A stretch of DNA of 36,246 nt, taken from contig JADBKA010000016.1 of NCBI GenBank assembly GCA_014896635.1, positions 1-36,246 on the forward strand, given 5' to 3'. Position numbers and translations under genes: made by a program. The stretch is from Ktedonobacteraceae bacterium. Its GTDB lineage: Bacteria; Chloroflexota; Ktedonobacteria; Ktedonobacterales; Ktedonobacteraceae. Shown here piece after piece: positions 7,536 through 14,499 of this stretch (position 1 is the first letter of the stretch; each line of letters opens with the position of its first letter). The notes under the pieces are model-generated. The model made no database searches, was not told the origin of the DNA, and saw only the letters and a list, made by a program, of their open reading frames with translations.

Positions 7536-8939
7536 TCACGACACTAACGACGCTGTGGGATGCAGCGTCATCGGTAAACCATAGCGTGGGCGCAGCGTAA
7601 TCAGCGGTTCAGGCTGCACAACGGCATGCGGTGCAAGATGCAGGCTGTAACGCTGCAAGACGGTCGTCAGAATAATCTGAGCCTCGATCAAGGCAAAGTT
7701 GTTGCCAATGCACTGGCGCGGTCCACCCCCGAAAGGAAAGTAGGCATAACGGGGACGATTGGCCACTTGCCCGGCGGCAAAACGCTCAGGATCAAACCGC
7801 TCTGGCTCATGCCAGAAAGCCGGATGGCGATGCGTGGTATAGGGACAGAGGAGCACGATACTTCCCCTGGGGATGCGATATCCGCCAATCTCATCACCCT
7901 TCAGCACGTTACGTGAAAAGGCCCAGGCAGGCGGGTAGAGCCGCATGGCTTCTTCAATGACCATGCGACTGTAAGGGAGTTCAGGCAGATCATTAACAGT
8001 CGGCAGGCGCCCGGCAAGCACGCGATCCAGCTCCTCACGCAGGCGCTGTTCCACACCTGGATGCTGTGACAGCAGATACCAGGTCCAGGAGAGCGCGTTC
8101 GAGGTCGTCTCGTGTCCCGCCAGTAAAAGCGTCAGGACTTCATCGCGCAGTTGCCGGTCGTCCATACCCTGCCCCGTCTCCTCATCTCTTGCCAGCAGCA
8201 GCATTGAAAGCAGATCGCCGGTATCTTCGTTACGTAGGCGGCGTTGCTGGATGATCTCGTCTACTACCTGGTTAAGCTCACGGCTTGCGGCCCAGAAACG
8301 GCGGTTGCGCGGCGTAGGGACGCCGAGTGGCACAAATGGCTGGTAGAGATACTCACTCAGATGCCTGTTGACCGTTAAAAATGCCTGGCCCACCGTGTCT
8401 GTTTCGGCACTGAGATCAAGATCGAACAACGCCTGGCCAACGATTTTGAGCGTCAAACGTACCATCTCCTGAGCTATATCCAGCGGCTCATCAGCCTTTG
8501 CGCGCGCACTCCACCGCTCCAGCATGTCAACGGTAGCATCGGACATGAGCGTGCCAAAGGCGGCGATACGCTGCCTGTGAAACGCCGGTTGCATGAGACG
8601 GCGCTGGCGCAGCCAGGATTCCCCATCATCGGTTAAGAGGCCCCGGCCAAGCAATTGCCGCAGAATGTTATAGTCAAAAACATTCTTATCATAGTTACGG
8701 TTATTCTCCTGCAACACGTGCTTCACACCGTCAGGATGATTGATCAGGTAAAAAGTGCCAAAAATCAGCGACAGGTGCACTACATCACCATATTGGCGAG
8801 CGGCTTCTAGCAAAAAATGCAACGGGTCACGTTGCATGCGCAAGGTATTCCCAAATGCAGTATACCAGGCAGGACCGGGCGCCTGCCCGGCTGGCTTTGT
8901 ACTGGTGGTATCACGGGTCGCGGTTGCTGAATTCGTCAT
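7536..8939 (-). CDS. cytochrome P450
   Basis: A soluble-type P450 of 467 residues. The I-helix oxygen-activation motif AGHETT is at about 274-279, the ExxR motif (EEAMR) at 329-333, and the haem-binding loop FPFGGGPRQCIG carries the axial cysteine at about 410. These are all intact, so it should be an active monooxygenase; the substrate is unknown. The frame continues to an ATG at 8978, but ATG 8939 has a good AGGAAAGAG site and the upstream ATG falls in the operator at the predicted transcription start, so 8939 is chosen. No ferredoxin or reductase gene is adjacent. The sequence resembles CYP102/CYP4-like fatty-acid or terpenoid hydroxylases in length and motif style. Confidence 0.95.
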   Translation of the reverse strand: MTNSATATRDTTSTKPAGQAPGPAWYTAFGNTLRMQRDPLHFLLEAARQYGDVVHLSLIFGTFYLINHPDGVKHVLQENNRNYDKNVFDYNILRQLLGRGLLTDDGESWLRQRRLMQPAFHRQRIAAFGTLMSDATVDMLERWSARAKADEPLDIAQEMVRLTLKIVGQALFDLDLSAETDTVGQAFLTVNRHLSEYLYQPFVPLGVPTPRNRRFWAASRELNQVVDEIIQQRRLRNEDTGDLLSMLLLARDEETGQGMDDRQLRDEVLTLLLAGHETTSNALSWTWYLLSQHPGVEQRLREELDRVLAGRLPTVNDLPELPYSRMVIEEAMRLYPPAWAFSRNVLKGDEIGGYRIPRGSIVLLCPYTTHRHPAFWHEPERFDPERFAAGQVANRPRYAYFPFGGGPRQCIGNNFALIEAQIILTTVLQRYSLHLAPHAVVQPEPLITLRPRYGLPMTLHPTASLVS

Positions 8940-8953
8940 TGTTTGCTCTTTCC

Positions 8954-8983
8954 TATTAATAACTATCCGGTCAGTCATTAATA
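8954..8983. promoter_or_regulatory. probable TetR operator upstream of the P450 gene
   Basis: A 30-bp imperfect palindrome centred between 8968 and 8969, with 12 of 15 positions paired: outer arms TATTAAT/ATTAATA, inner ACT/AGT, centre CCGG. It starts directly after the minus-strand -10 box and covers the likely transcription start, as expected for a repressor site. The TetR gene of the same operon is the obvious candidate. Confidence 0.7.
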
Positions 8984-9012
8984 ATGGTAGGCAAAAATAC
9001 CCCGCCTGTCAA
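8984..9012 (-). promoter_or_regulatory. promoter of the P450-TetR operon
   Basis: Read on the minus strand: TTGACA (9012-9007), 17-nt spacer, TACCAT (8989-8984). The -35 is perfect. The -35 is the left arm of the palindrome at 9007-9033 shared with the divergent glyoxalase promoter. Confidence 0.75.
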
Positions 9013-9033
9013 GAGGGAGATTCCCTCTTGACA
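9007..9033. repeat. 12-bp perfect inverted repeat carrying both divergent -35 boxes
   Basis: TGTCAAGAGGGA (9007-9018) and TCCCTCTTGACA (9022-9033) are exact inverted copies with a 3-nt centre. The outer TTGACA of each arm is the -35 of a promoter, one leftward and one rightward. Confidence 0.85.
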
Positions 9034-9056
9034 AATTAGAACTAATATTCTATACT
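9028..9056 (+). promoter_or_regulatory. promoter of the glyoxalase-fold gene
   Basis: TTGACA (9028-9033), 17-nt spacer, TATACT (9051-9056): nearly ideal sigma-70 promoter, 80 bp before the GTG start at 9136. Confidence 0.8.
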
Positions 9057-9135
9057 CTCTCCTGGAACCCGGAACTATTTCGACCTGGCCGAAAAATATG
9101 GCAGGTCTCTCGTTTTAAGAAAAGGAGCAACATCT

Positions 9136-9501
9136 GTGGAAAAGCACGCGATTGTACACCTGGACATCCCGGCGGGCGATCCGGCGGCGGCGAGCAAATT
9201 CTACGGCGATCTGTTTGGTTGGAACATCGCAGTAGATAAGAGCTACGATTACTACATGTTCCGACCTGAACAGGGACCCGGCGGCGGCTTCGTCAAGGCC
9301 GGTGAGGGTGAGATGGACTACAAGGTTGGCGAGGTGTTGATCTACGTTTCGACCGACGACATCGACGCCACGCTTGCCAGGGTTGAGGAGCTTGGCGGTA
9401 AGACACTGGCACCCAAAACCGCTATCCCCGGCGTCGGGGCGTTTGCCTTCTTCGCCGACCCGGCGGGCAACCGCATCGGCCTCTTTACGGGCAATGTCTG
9501 A
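9136..9501 (+). CDS. VOC-family (glyoxalase/bleomycin-resistance fold) protein
   Basis: A 121-residue single-domain vicinal-oxygen-chelate protein. It starts HAIVHLDIPAGDPAAASKFY, the usual first beta-alpha unit, and ends in the second module with VGAFAFFADPAGNRIGLF. GTG start at 9136 has AAAAGGAG about 8 nt upstream. The family covers lyases, dioxygenases and binding proteins, so no substrate can be given. Two of the usual metal positions (a histidine early in each half and an acidic residue late) are only partly visible: H in VHLDI is present. The last two codons and the TGA stop lie inside a dispersed repeat (9494-9627). It is divergent from and promoter-linked to the P450 operon. Confidence 0.9.
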   Translation: MEKHAIVHLDIPAGDPAAASKFYGDLFGWNIAVDKSYDYYMFRPEQGPGGGFVKAGEGEMDYKVGEVLIYVSTDDIDATLARVEELGGKTLAPKTAIPGVGAFAFFADPAGNRIGLFTGNV

Positions 9502-9627
9502 TACTCCCTTGCGTTCAGATGGGCAAGATGCGCCAGCATCTTGCCAGTCCCGCCGGTGGCGGGACGGATCTCGAACGGCTATCAAGATTTCATACCAGGT
9601 TGCTTCTCTGGAAGCAACCTGGTATGA
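9494..9627 (+). repeat. dispersed three-hairpin repeat, copy A
   Basis: About 134 bp, some 86% identical to the complement of 28519-28651. Three hairpins follow in order: GGCAAGATGC/GCATCTTGCC with a 4-nt loop; GTCCCGCC/GGCGGGAC with a 3-nt loop; and CATACCAGGTTGCTT/AAGCAACCTGGTATG. It begins at ATG 9494 and overlaps the glyoxalase stop codon. No transposase is encoded. It may be a MITE- or REP-like element or a 3'-end RNA structure. Confidence 0.85.
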
Positions 9628-9666
9628 TAGCTCCACCTGGGGTGTGATCCGCTGTTAATAACAAGA

Positions 9667-9701
9667 AGCGAGAAGAGAGCAAGAAATGCCCTCTTCTCGC
9701 T
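9667..9701. terminator. 11-bp perfect hairpin between convergent genes
   Basis: AGCGAGAAGAG (9667-9677) pairs with CTCTTCTCGCT (9691-9701), loop 13 nt. It stands between the glyoxalase gene and the minus-strand winged-helix gene ending at 9765, where a bidirectional terminator is expected, but lacks a T-run. Confidence 0.5.
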
Positions 9702-9764
9702 GACAGTTGTAGCTGTTTGTCGCTCTTCCCAGACGATTTTCTCTGGTCTAAACCTGAAAGACTG

Positions 9765-10001
9765 CTATCTGCTCTGCTCGCTGGCGCTCAGGCGTGTCCT
9801 GCCATCTTCGGTCAGGATATAGCGCTCGCCCTCCGCGCGCAGCAATCCGGCCCGCACCAGTTCGCGCAGGCTGCTGCGCACGCGATAGAGTGGAAGTCCG
9901 GCAGCAGTGGAGATCTCTGCCGCGCTGGCAGCCCTTTGTGCTGCTGCCAGTATGCTACGAGCCGATGCAGTCACTGTGCCATCAGCATTGACGCAAGCCA
10001 T
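9765..10001 (-). CDS. small winged-helix DNA-binding protein
   Basis: A 78-residue protein that is essentially one winged helix-turn-helix: ARSILAAAQRAASAAEISTA, GLPLYRVRSSLRELVRAGLL, then a wing, GERYILTEDGRTRL. ATG 10001 is used; the GTG just upstream is possible. It starts 10 nt behind the peroxiredoxin stop on the same strand and is surely cotranscribed. It resembles MarR/PadR/ArsR-type single-domain regulators and has no cysteine in a sensing position other than Cys3. It probably regulates its own operon, possibly through the repeats at 10726-10830. Function is inferred from fold and position only. Confidence 0.75.
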   Translation of the reverse strand: MACVNADGTVTASARSILAAAQRAASAAEISTAAGLPLYRVRSSLRELVRAGLLRAEGERYILTEDGRTRLSASEQSR

Positions 10002-10010
10002 CACCGGTCC

Positions 10011-10670
10011 CTACACAGTCTTTTTACAAAGGTACCAGTCAACGCACTCCAGGCCGTCCTTGCTTGCCAGACGCTCTTCCGCCATTTCGACGGTCGTCGG
10101 AGTCGGCATAATGACCTTTTCGCCAGGCTTCCAGTTGGCGGGTGTGGCGACATGGTTGGCATCACCTGTTTGCAAGCCATCAATGACCCGCAGTATCTCC
10201 TGCATATTGCGTCCCAATGACAGAGGATAGTAAATCATCGCGCGTACTTTACTCTCCGGGTCAATAATAAACACACAGCGCGATGTCTCTGTTTTGCTCT
10301 CGCCCGGCATAATCATGCCATAGAGCGTGGCGACCTCCTTGTTAAGATCAGCAATCACCGGGAAAGGGATGGTGACGCCGGTCTTCTCCTTGATATTGCG
10401 GAGCCAGGCAATATGCGAATAGAGGCTATCAATGCTCAATCCTAGCAGCTCGACGCCCCGCCGCTGTAATTCAGGGTAGATCTCGGCGAAAGCAATGAAC
10501 TCCGTCGTGCAGACGGGAGTAAAGTCAGCCGGGTGCGAAAAAAGGATCAGCCAGCTTCCCTTGTAATCGGCAAGGCGGATGGTCCCCTGGGTGGTAACGG
10601 CCTCAAAATCCGGGGCTGGCTCATTCAGGCGTGGCAAGCCGGCAGTGCCCCCATTTTGCTGCTCTATCAT
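10011..10670 (-). CDS. Prx6-type (archaeal-type) peroxiredoxin
   Basis: A 219-residue peroxiredoxin that reduces hydrogen and organic peroxides in the cytoplasm. The peroxidatic cysteine is C54 in HPADFTPVCTTEF. The 1-CysPrx C-terminal domain is present, ending GLECVDWYLCKKTV with C209 and C215. A pair of cysteines five residues apart at the C terminus is the pattern of archaeal thioredoxin peroxidases such as the Aeropyrum pernix enzyme. The ATG at 10670 has AGGAGA 7-8 nt upstream and is preferred to the in-frame start at 10712. The winged-helix gene follows in the same operon. Confidence 0.95.
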   Translation of the reverse strand: MIEQQNGGTAGLPRLNEPAPDFEAVTTQGTIRLADYKGSWLILFSHPADFTPVCTTEFIAFAEIYPELQRRGVELLGLSIDSLYSHIAWLRNIKEKTGVTIPFPVIADLNKEVATLYGMIMPGESKTETSRCVFIIDPESKVRAMIYYPLSLGRNMQEILRVIDGLQTGDANHVATPANWKPGEKVIMPTPTTVEMAEERLASKDGLECVDWYLCKKTV

Positions 10671-10725
10671 AAGATCGTCTCCTCTCCTTTCAGTCATCTG
10701 CAATTGACACAAGAACGGGACCTTT

Positions 10726-10830
10726 GCGCTTTCTGGTCTCCTGGATCAGAAAGCGCTCCCTTACAAGGATAGGAAGACAACATCTCGATCAACTCACAGA
10801 GTGGGACAGAGAACTCACAAAGAACTCACA
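10726..10830 (-). promoter_or_regulatory. inverted repeat and phased direct repeats upstream of the peroxiredoxin gene
   Basis: A perfect 10-bp inverted repeat GCGCTTTCTG/CAGAAAGCGC (10726-10735 and 10747-10756) lies about 60-85 bp before the peroxiredoxin start. Further upstream AACTCACA occurs three times, at 10791, 10812 and 10823, so spaced 21 and 11 bp, close to whole helical turns. Both are likely binding sites; no convincing promoter hexamers were found. Confidence 0.5.
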
Positions 10831-10885
10831 TTTCTACTCTGCTGCGCTTTTCAGAGCAGCACTTTCTTCTCCGCCTCCCTCCTGG

Positions 10886-12367
10886 CTAATGCTTTGGTCG
10901 TAGAGCCGCCACAGCCATCGCCACCAGGCTGATAGCAAAAGAGACCAGGAAAGCCGTTTGCAGACCGCTCATGAAGGCTGCCAGCGCCTGGGGGAACTTG
11001 CCCATTCCGCCTCCATAGATGAAGACCTGCATCATCACCTCTTGCGGCACGCGGCTCAATGCCAGCGGGAAGACTATTGCAATACTGAGCATCTGGCCGA
11101 TGTTATTGAGCATATTGAGCAGACCCGATGCTGCTCCTCGCTCCTGGGCCACAACAGAACTCATAATCGCGTTGGTATTGGGCGAGGCGAAGAAACCGGA
11201 ACCGCCGCCCATCAGTGCCATATAGACTGAGAGTTGCCAGAAAGGTGTCGTGGGCGTCATAAAGGCCAGGCCCAGCAGCCCCACTGCTGAAATAGCCAGC
11301 CCGGCAGGCGCTAAGAACTTTGAGCCAAAGCGATCCGAGAGGAAACCGCTGAGCGGCCCGATCAACAAGAAGGCTGCCCCGAAAGGTGTGAGCATCAAGC
11401 CCGCCGTCAGTGGATCTTGCCCGTAGGGACCCTGCAAGTAAAAGATCAGCAGGAAAAGCACGGCGCCGCGCGCAATACCGTTGAGCAGACCGCTCAGACT
11501 CGCCATCGTAAAGAGACGGTGGCCGAAAAGATGCAATTGCACCATTGGCTCTTTGATACGCGGCTCAAACACGCCAAATAACACCAGAGCAATCACACCC
11601 ACTACCAGCAGCGCAGTGGTTACAGGCATGGGCAGCATGGGGAAAGCTATCATCGTCATCGCCAGCAGCACACCAGCCAGGCCAACCAGCAGTGTGCCAG
11701 CGCCAAACCAGTCAATGCGCTGGTGCTCTTGCAGCCGTACTGTCTCGCGCAAACGCCACATGCCCCAGACCGCGCCAAGCAGTCCCAGCGGCACGTTGAA
11801 GAGAAAGACGGCCCGCCATGACCACTCGGTCAGCAGTCCGCCAACAATTGGCCCCAGCAGAAAACCTGCCGCACCGGCAATCTGGTTGATGCCCAGGCCA
11901 AGTCCAACCTGTCCCTTGCGGAATGCATCGGTCACAATAGCCGTGCTATTGGTCATCAGCAGCGCCGCGCCTACCCCCTGAATGAGGCGCCCCACGACCA
12001 GATCACCACCATGAAACTGCGTCTGCGCCAGCCCGGAGACCAGCGAACCAACGGTAAACATGAGAAAACCAGCATTGTATAACCGCTTACGCCCCCAGAT
12101 ATCGGCCAGCCGTCCAACGATGGGCGTGAGCACCGTCAGAATCAGCAAAAAGCCCATCAATACCCACATGATCGTGAGAAAGCCGGCCTGGAGTTCTTTC
12201 ATGATGTCAGGCAAAGCAATGAGCAGCGCCGATCCCTGCATTGAAGCCAGCAGAGCGCCTACAGTCGTCACTGAAAGAGCCGTCCAGCGATACCCGTCAT
12301 GCGTTGACGGTATAGCTTGAGATGTATTTAGTTGATTTTTTCTGGTCAAAGTGTCAGAAGGTCCCAT
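10886..12367 (-). CDS. MFS multidrug efflux transporter, DHA2 (14-TM, EmrB-like) family
   Basis: A 493-residue integral membrane protein with about 14 hydrophobic segments, typical of the DHA2 drug:H+ antiporter family. Visible family motifs are the motif-A-like loop GRLADIWGRKRLY, and the motif-C-like GINQIAGAAGFLLGPIVGG. ATG 12367 has AAAGGA upstream with a long spacing of about 11 nt. It lies 207 bp behind a MarR-type gene on the same strand, the usual emrR-emrB-like order. A second partner such as an EmrA membrane-fusion protein is absent, as expected for a single-membrane organism. Confidence 0.93.
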   Translation of the reverse strand: MGPSDTLTRKNQLNTSQAIPSTHDGYRWTALSVTTVGALLASMQGSALLIALPDIMKELQAGFLTIMWVLMGFLLILTVLTPIVGRLADIWGRKRLYNAGFLMFTVGSLVSGLAQTQFHGGDLVVGRLIQGVGAALLMTNSTAIVTDAFRKGQVGLGLGINQIAGAAGFLLGPIVGGLLTEWSWRAVFLFNVPLGLLGAVWGMWRLRETVRLQEHQRIDWFGAGTLLVGLAGVLLAMTMIAFPMLPMPVTTALLVVGVIALVLFGVFEPRIKEPMVQLHLFGHRLFTMASLSGLLNGIARGAVLFLLIFYLQGPYGQDPLTAGLMLTPFGAAFLLIGPLSGFLSDRFGSKFLAPAGLAISAVGLLGLAFMTPTTPFWQLSVYMALMGGGSGFFASPNTNAIMSSVVAQERGAASGLLNMLNNIGQMLSIAIVFPLALSRVPQEVMMQVFIYGGGMGKFPQALAAFMSGLQTAFLVSFAISLVAMAVAALRPKH

Positions 12368-12574
12368 AGATGCTTGTGTCCTTTCTTCGACAACTCATCC
12401 ATTAAAAGTAGTTTATGCTCATTCAGTAGAAGGCCAGTACACGTGCGGCAGAGCAGTCTGGCTCTATCCTGGCTTCTTCGACAGAGCACAATAGATGACT
12501 TGCAGGCGCTTATTGACAGGAGATGCGCCGGCAGAGAATTAGCAGAAGGAAAGAGGAGTCAGGTGAGAGCGGTA

Positions 12575-13069
12575 TCAGTCACGCAGTTCGATCAGGCGGC
12601 GCAGAATCGGGAGCGCGGCCTCAAGCCGGGCGCGCTCCTCTTCGTTGAGATGCTCCAGGCGCCGGCGCAGCAGAGCACGACCAATGCATTCGTAGACCTG
12701 TACCACACGGCGTCCTTTCTCTGTTGGCTTCACCCACACAGTACGCCAGTCGGTATTGCCGTGAATGCGCTCAACATAACCCTGTGCCAGCAGACGTTTC
12801 ACCATCGCTGTGACGGTCGGGGGAGTGACTCCCAGATGGGATGCCAGATCCTGCATTGTGCATTGCTCCTGCTCAACGAGAATCTGCAAAAGTGTCAACT
12901 GGCCGGGAGTTGTCTGCAACTCCACGCCCTCGCGCAGCTCCTCCGGCATATCCTATCGCTCATTCTCAGGAGCAAACACCGCTGTCTTGATCCGCCGCCC
13001 CAGGTGGGGAATCACATCCAGTAAGGCCGCTGCCAGTTCAGCAAGATCCTGCTCTGACTGCGGTGACAT
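12575..13069 (-). pseudogene. MarR-family regulator interrupted by an in-frame TAG
   Basis: From ATG 13069 the frame reads 38 residues (MSPQSEQDLAELAAALLDVI and on to APENER), then TAG at 12955-12953, then resumes in the same frame after one codon at ATG 12949 for 124 residues to 12575. Together this makes about 164 codons, a normal MarR length. The first part is the expected N-terminal dimerisation helix. The second part has the winged helix (MQDLASHLGVTPPTVTAMVK, wing ERIHGNTDWRTVWV) and the C-terminal helices. A consensus promoter (13099-13127) and GAGG site stand before 13069, while ATG 12949 has only AGGA at 2 nt, so the stop probably matters. Either a nonsense mutation, readthrough, a weak restart or a sequence error could explain it. 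It should control the MFS gene downstream. Confidence 0.75.
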
Positions 13070-13098
13070 ACGCTTCCTCACTTTGACTATCTAACTAT

Positions 13099-13127
13099 AT
13101 GATAAAGAAAAAATTTATGAATGTCAA
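13099..13127 (-). promoter_or_regulatory. promoter of the MarR-MFS operon
   Basis: On the minus strand: TTGACA (13127-13122), 17-nt spacer, TATCAT (13104-13099). An adjacent dyad TATC-N9-GATA overlaps the -10 and may be the MarR site. Confidence 0.7.
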
Positions 13128-13192
13128 TGTTTCAGGCCACTTCTCAGTGATCACCCGGCTTCTCGCTGCGGGCTACACTGGCACGAGGCAAC

Positions 13193-14431
13193 TCAGCCGG
13201 TAGTTGCCGTTTCGGCCTGCCCGTTTTGTCCGCCATCTTTTTGCTCACGCAGTATCTCCGCAACGGCGTCAATGACGATGGCATTCTCCTCTATTGTATT
13301 GTAGAAATATGGAGAGATACGCACACAGCCGGCACGAGAATCTACCAGAATATTCTGTGCAGCCAGAGCTTTCACAATATCCTGAGGTGCTTCCAGTTCC
13401 ACCATCACAATTGAGTTGCGCAATTCTGGCTCACGGGGAGCGCGCACTTTCCAGCCACGCTCATGCATGCGGGCGATCAGATCATTGGTCAGATAGCGCG
13501 TTCGTTCACCAATGCTTTCCACGCTGGCTTCCAGCACGAGATCCAGACCTCCATGAGCAGCATATACGGCTGCCATAGACGGAGTACCCATCTCGATTCT
13601 CGTCGCCTCAGGGCGAAACGCAAACTCGCGCGTCTTGAACTGGAATTGCTCACGCGCGCCGAACCAGCCCGCGATGGCCGGTTCCAGTTGCGCATGCAAC
13701 CCTTCGCGTATATACACAAACGCCAGCCCCGGCCCTCCCAGCAACCAGGTGAGCGAGCCTGTCACCAGAAAATCTATGTCCAGCGCCACGACATTCAATG
13801 GAAGCTGGCCCGTTCCCTGGTAATCATCGACCAGCAGATAGGCACCATTTTTGTGCGCGATATCCGCTATTGCTCGAATATCTTGAATATATCCGCTTGT
13901 GTAATAGACGCGCGACGTCGCTACCAGGGCCGTTCTCTCGTCCACGCTGGCTGCGAATAGCTCGGATGGCACAGTGATCTGATCAGGGCTTTCAACAAAA
14001 CTGCACTCCACGCCCAGGCGCTGTTTGACCAGCCACTGATAAGCCAGAGTTGGAAAGTCCATATCGGCTAGCACAACCCTGTTCCGTTTGTTGTAGTCAA
14101 GTGCAGACGCAATACTACTGAGAGCGGTTGAGACATTTGGCACAATGGCGACTTCATGCAACTGAGCGCCGATGATCGTGGCAAATTTCTGCCGCACCCT
14201 GTTGATCTCCCCTTGCCAGGCTTCGTCCCATGCATGGCCCCCCCATTCATTCCATGCCTGCATAAATTGTTCTATGCCTCGCATAGAGCGCTGCGAAAAG
14301 GCACCCAGTGAACAGCTATTCAGATACGTTTTTCGCTGCAAGATCGGAAACTCCCCCCGGTAGGAGAGCAATTCTGCGTGTTCAATCGCCGGGGGAACAG
14401 AAGATTGTTTCCTGACATCATCGAGAGTCAT
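13193..14431 (-). CDS. class V aminotransferase-fold protein lacking the catalytic lysine
   Basis: A 412-residue protein of the PLP-dependent class V aminotransferase/cysteine-desulfurase-like fold. It keeps the early substrate segment (KTYLNSCSLGAFSQRSM), the cofactor aspartate region (LLVDDYQGTGQLPLNVVALD) and the glycine-rich stretch WLLGGPGLAFVYI. Where this family has a lysine before the WLLGGPG stretch (GxxKWL), this protein has VTGSLTWLLGGPG, with threonine at about residue 228 (codon ACC, 13748-13750). Without that Schiff-base lysine normal PLP catalysis is not expected, so it may be inactive, act on another ligand, or be regulatory. ATG 14431 has AAAGGAG about 8 nt upstream and is chosen over GTG 14476. 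It follows the cysteine desulfurase gene by 68 bp. Confidence 0.85.
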   Translation of the reverse strand: MTLDDVRKQSSVPPAIEHAELLSYRGEFPILQRKTYLNSCSLGAFSQRSMRGIEQFMQAWNEWGGHAWDEAWQGEINRVRQKFATIIGAQLHEVAIVPNVSTALSSIASALDYNKRNRVVLADMDFPTLAYQWLVKQRLGVECSFVESPDQITVPSELFAASVDERTALVATSRVYYTSGYIQDIRAIADIAHKNGAYLLVDDYQGTGQLPLNVVALDIDFLVTGSLTWLLGGPGLAFVYIREGLHAQLEPAIAGWFGAREQFQFKTREFAFRPEATRIEMGTPSMAAVYAAHGGLDLVLEASVESIGERTRYLTNDLIARMHERGWKVRAPREPELRNSIVMVELEAPQDIVKALAAQNILVDSRAGCVRISPYFYNTIEENAIVIDAVAEILREQKDGGQNGQAETATTG

Positions 14432-14499
14432 GCTATCTACTCCTTTGACAGGGATACGTGGCCGGGCTGGTTGCACCGCCGATTCTCTTGCTTGCTATT

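Noticed and set aside
9374..9658. ORF-like frame starting inside the glyoxalase gene and running through repeat copy A
   Set aside because: A matching frame (MADTPLRSDGQDA...) occurs in copy B, but the two diverge after the first hairpin; similarity follows the DNA repeat and not a protein.
12384..12483. Two TCTTCGACA copies before the MFS gene
   Set aside because: Nine-base identity 91 bp apart is weak and one copy lies near the MarR gene end; not enough for a site call.
12332..13024. Plus-strand frame of 230 codons
   Set aside because: Opposite the MarR gene and its upstream region; cysteine-rich, no ribosome site or recognisable domain.
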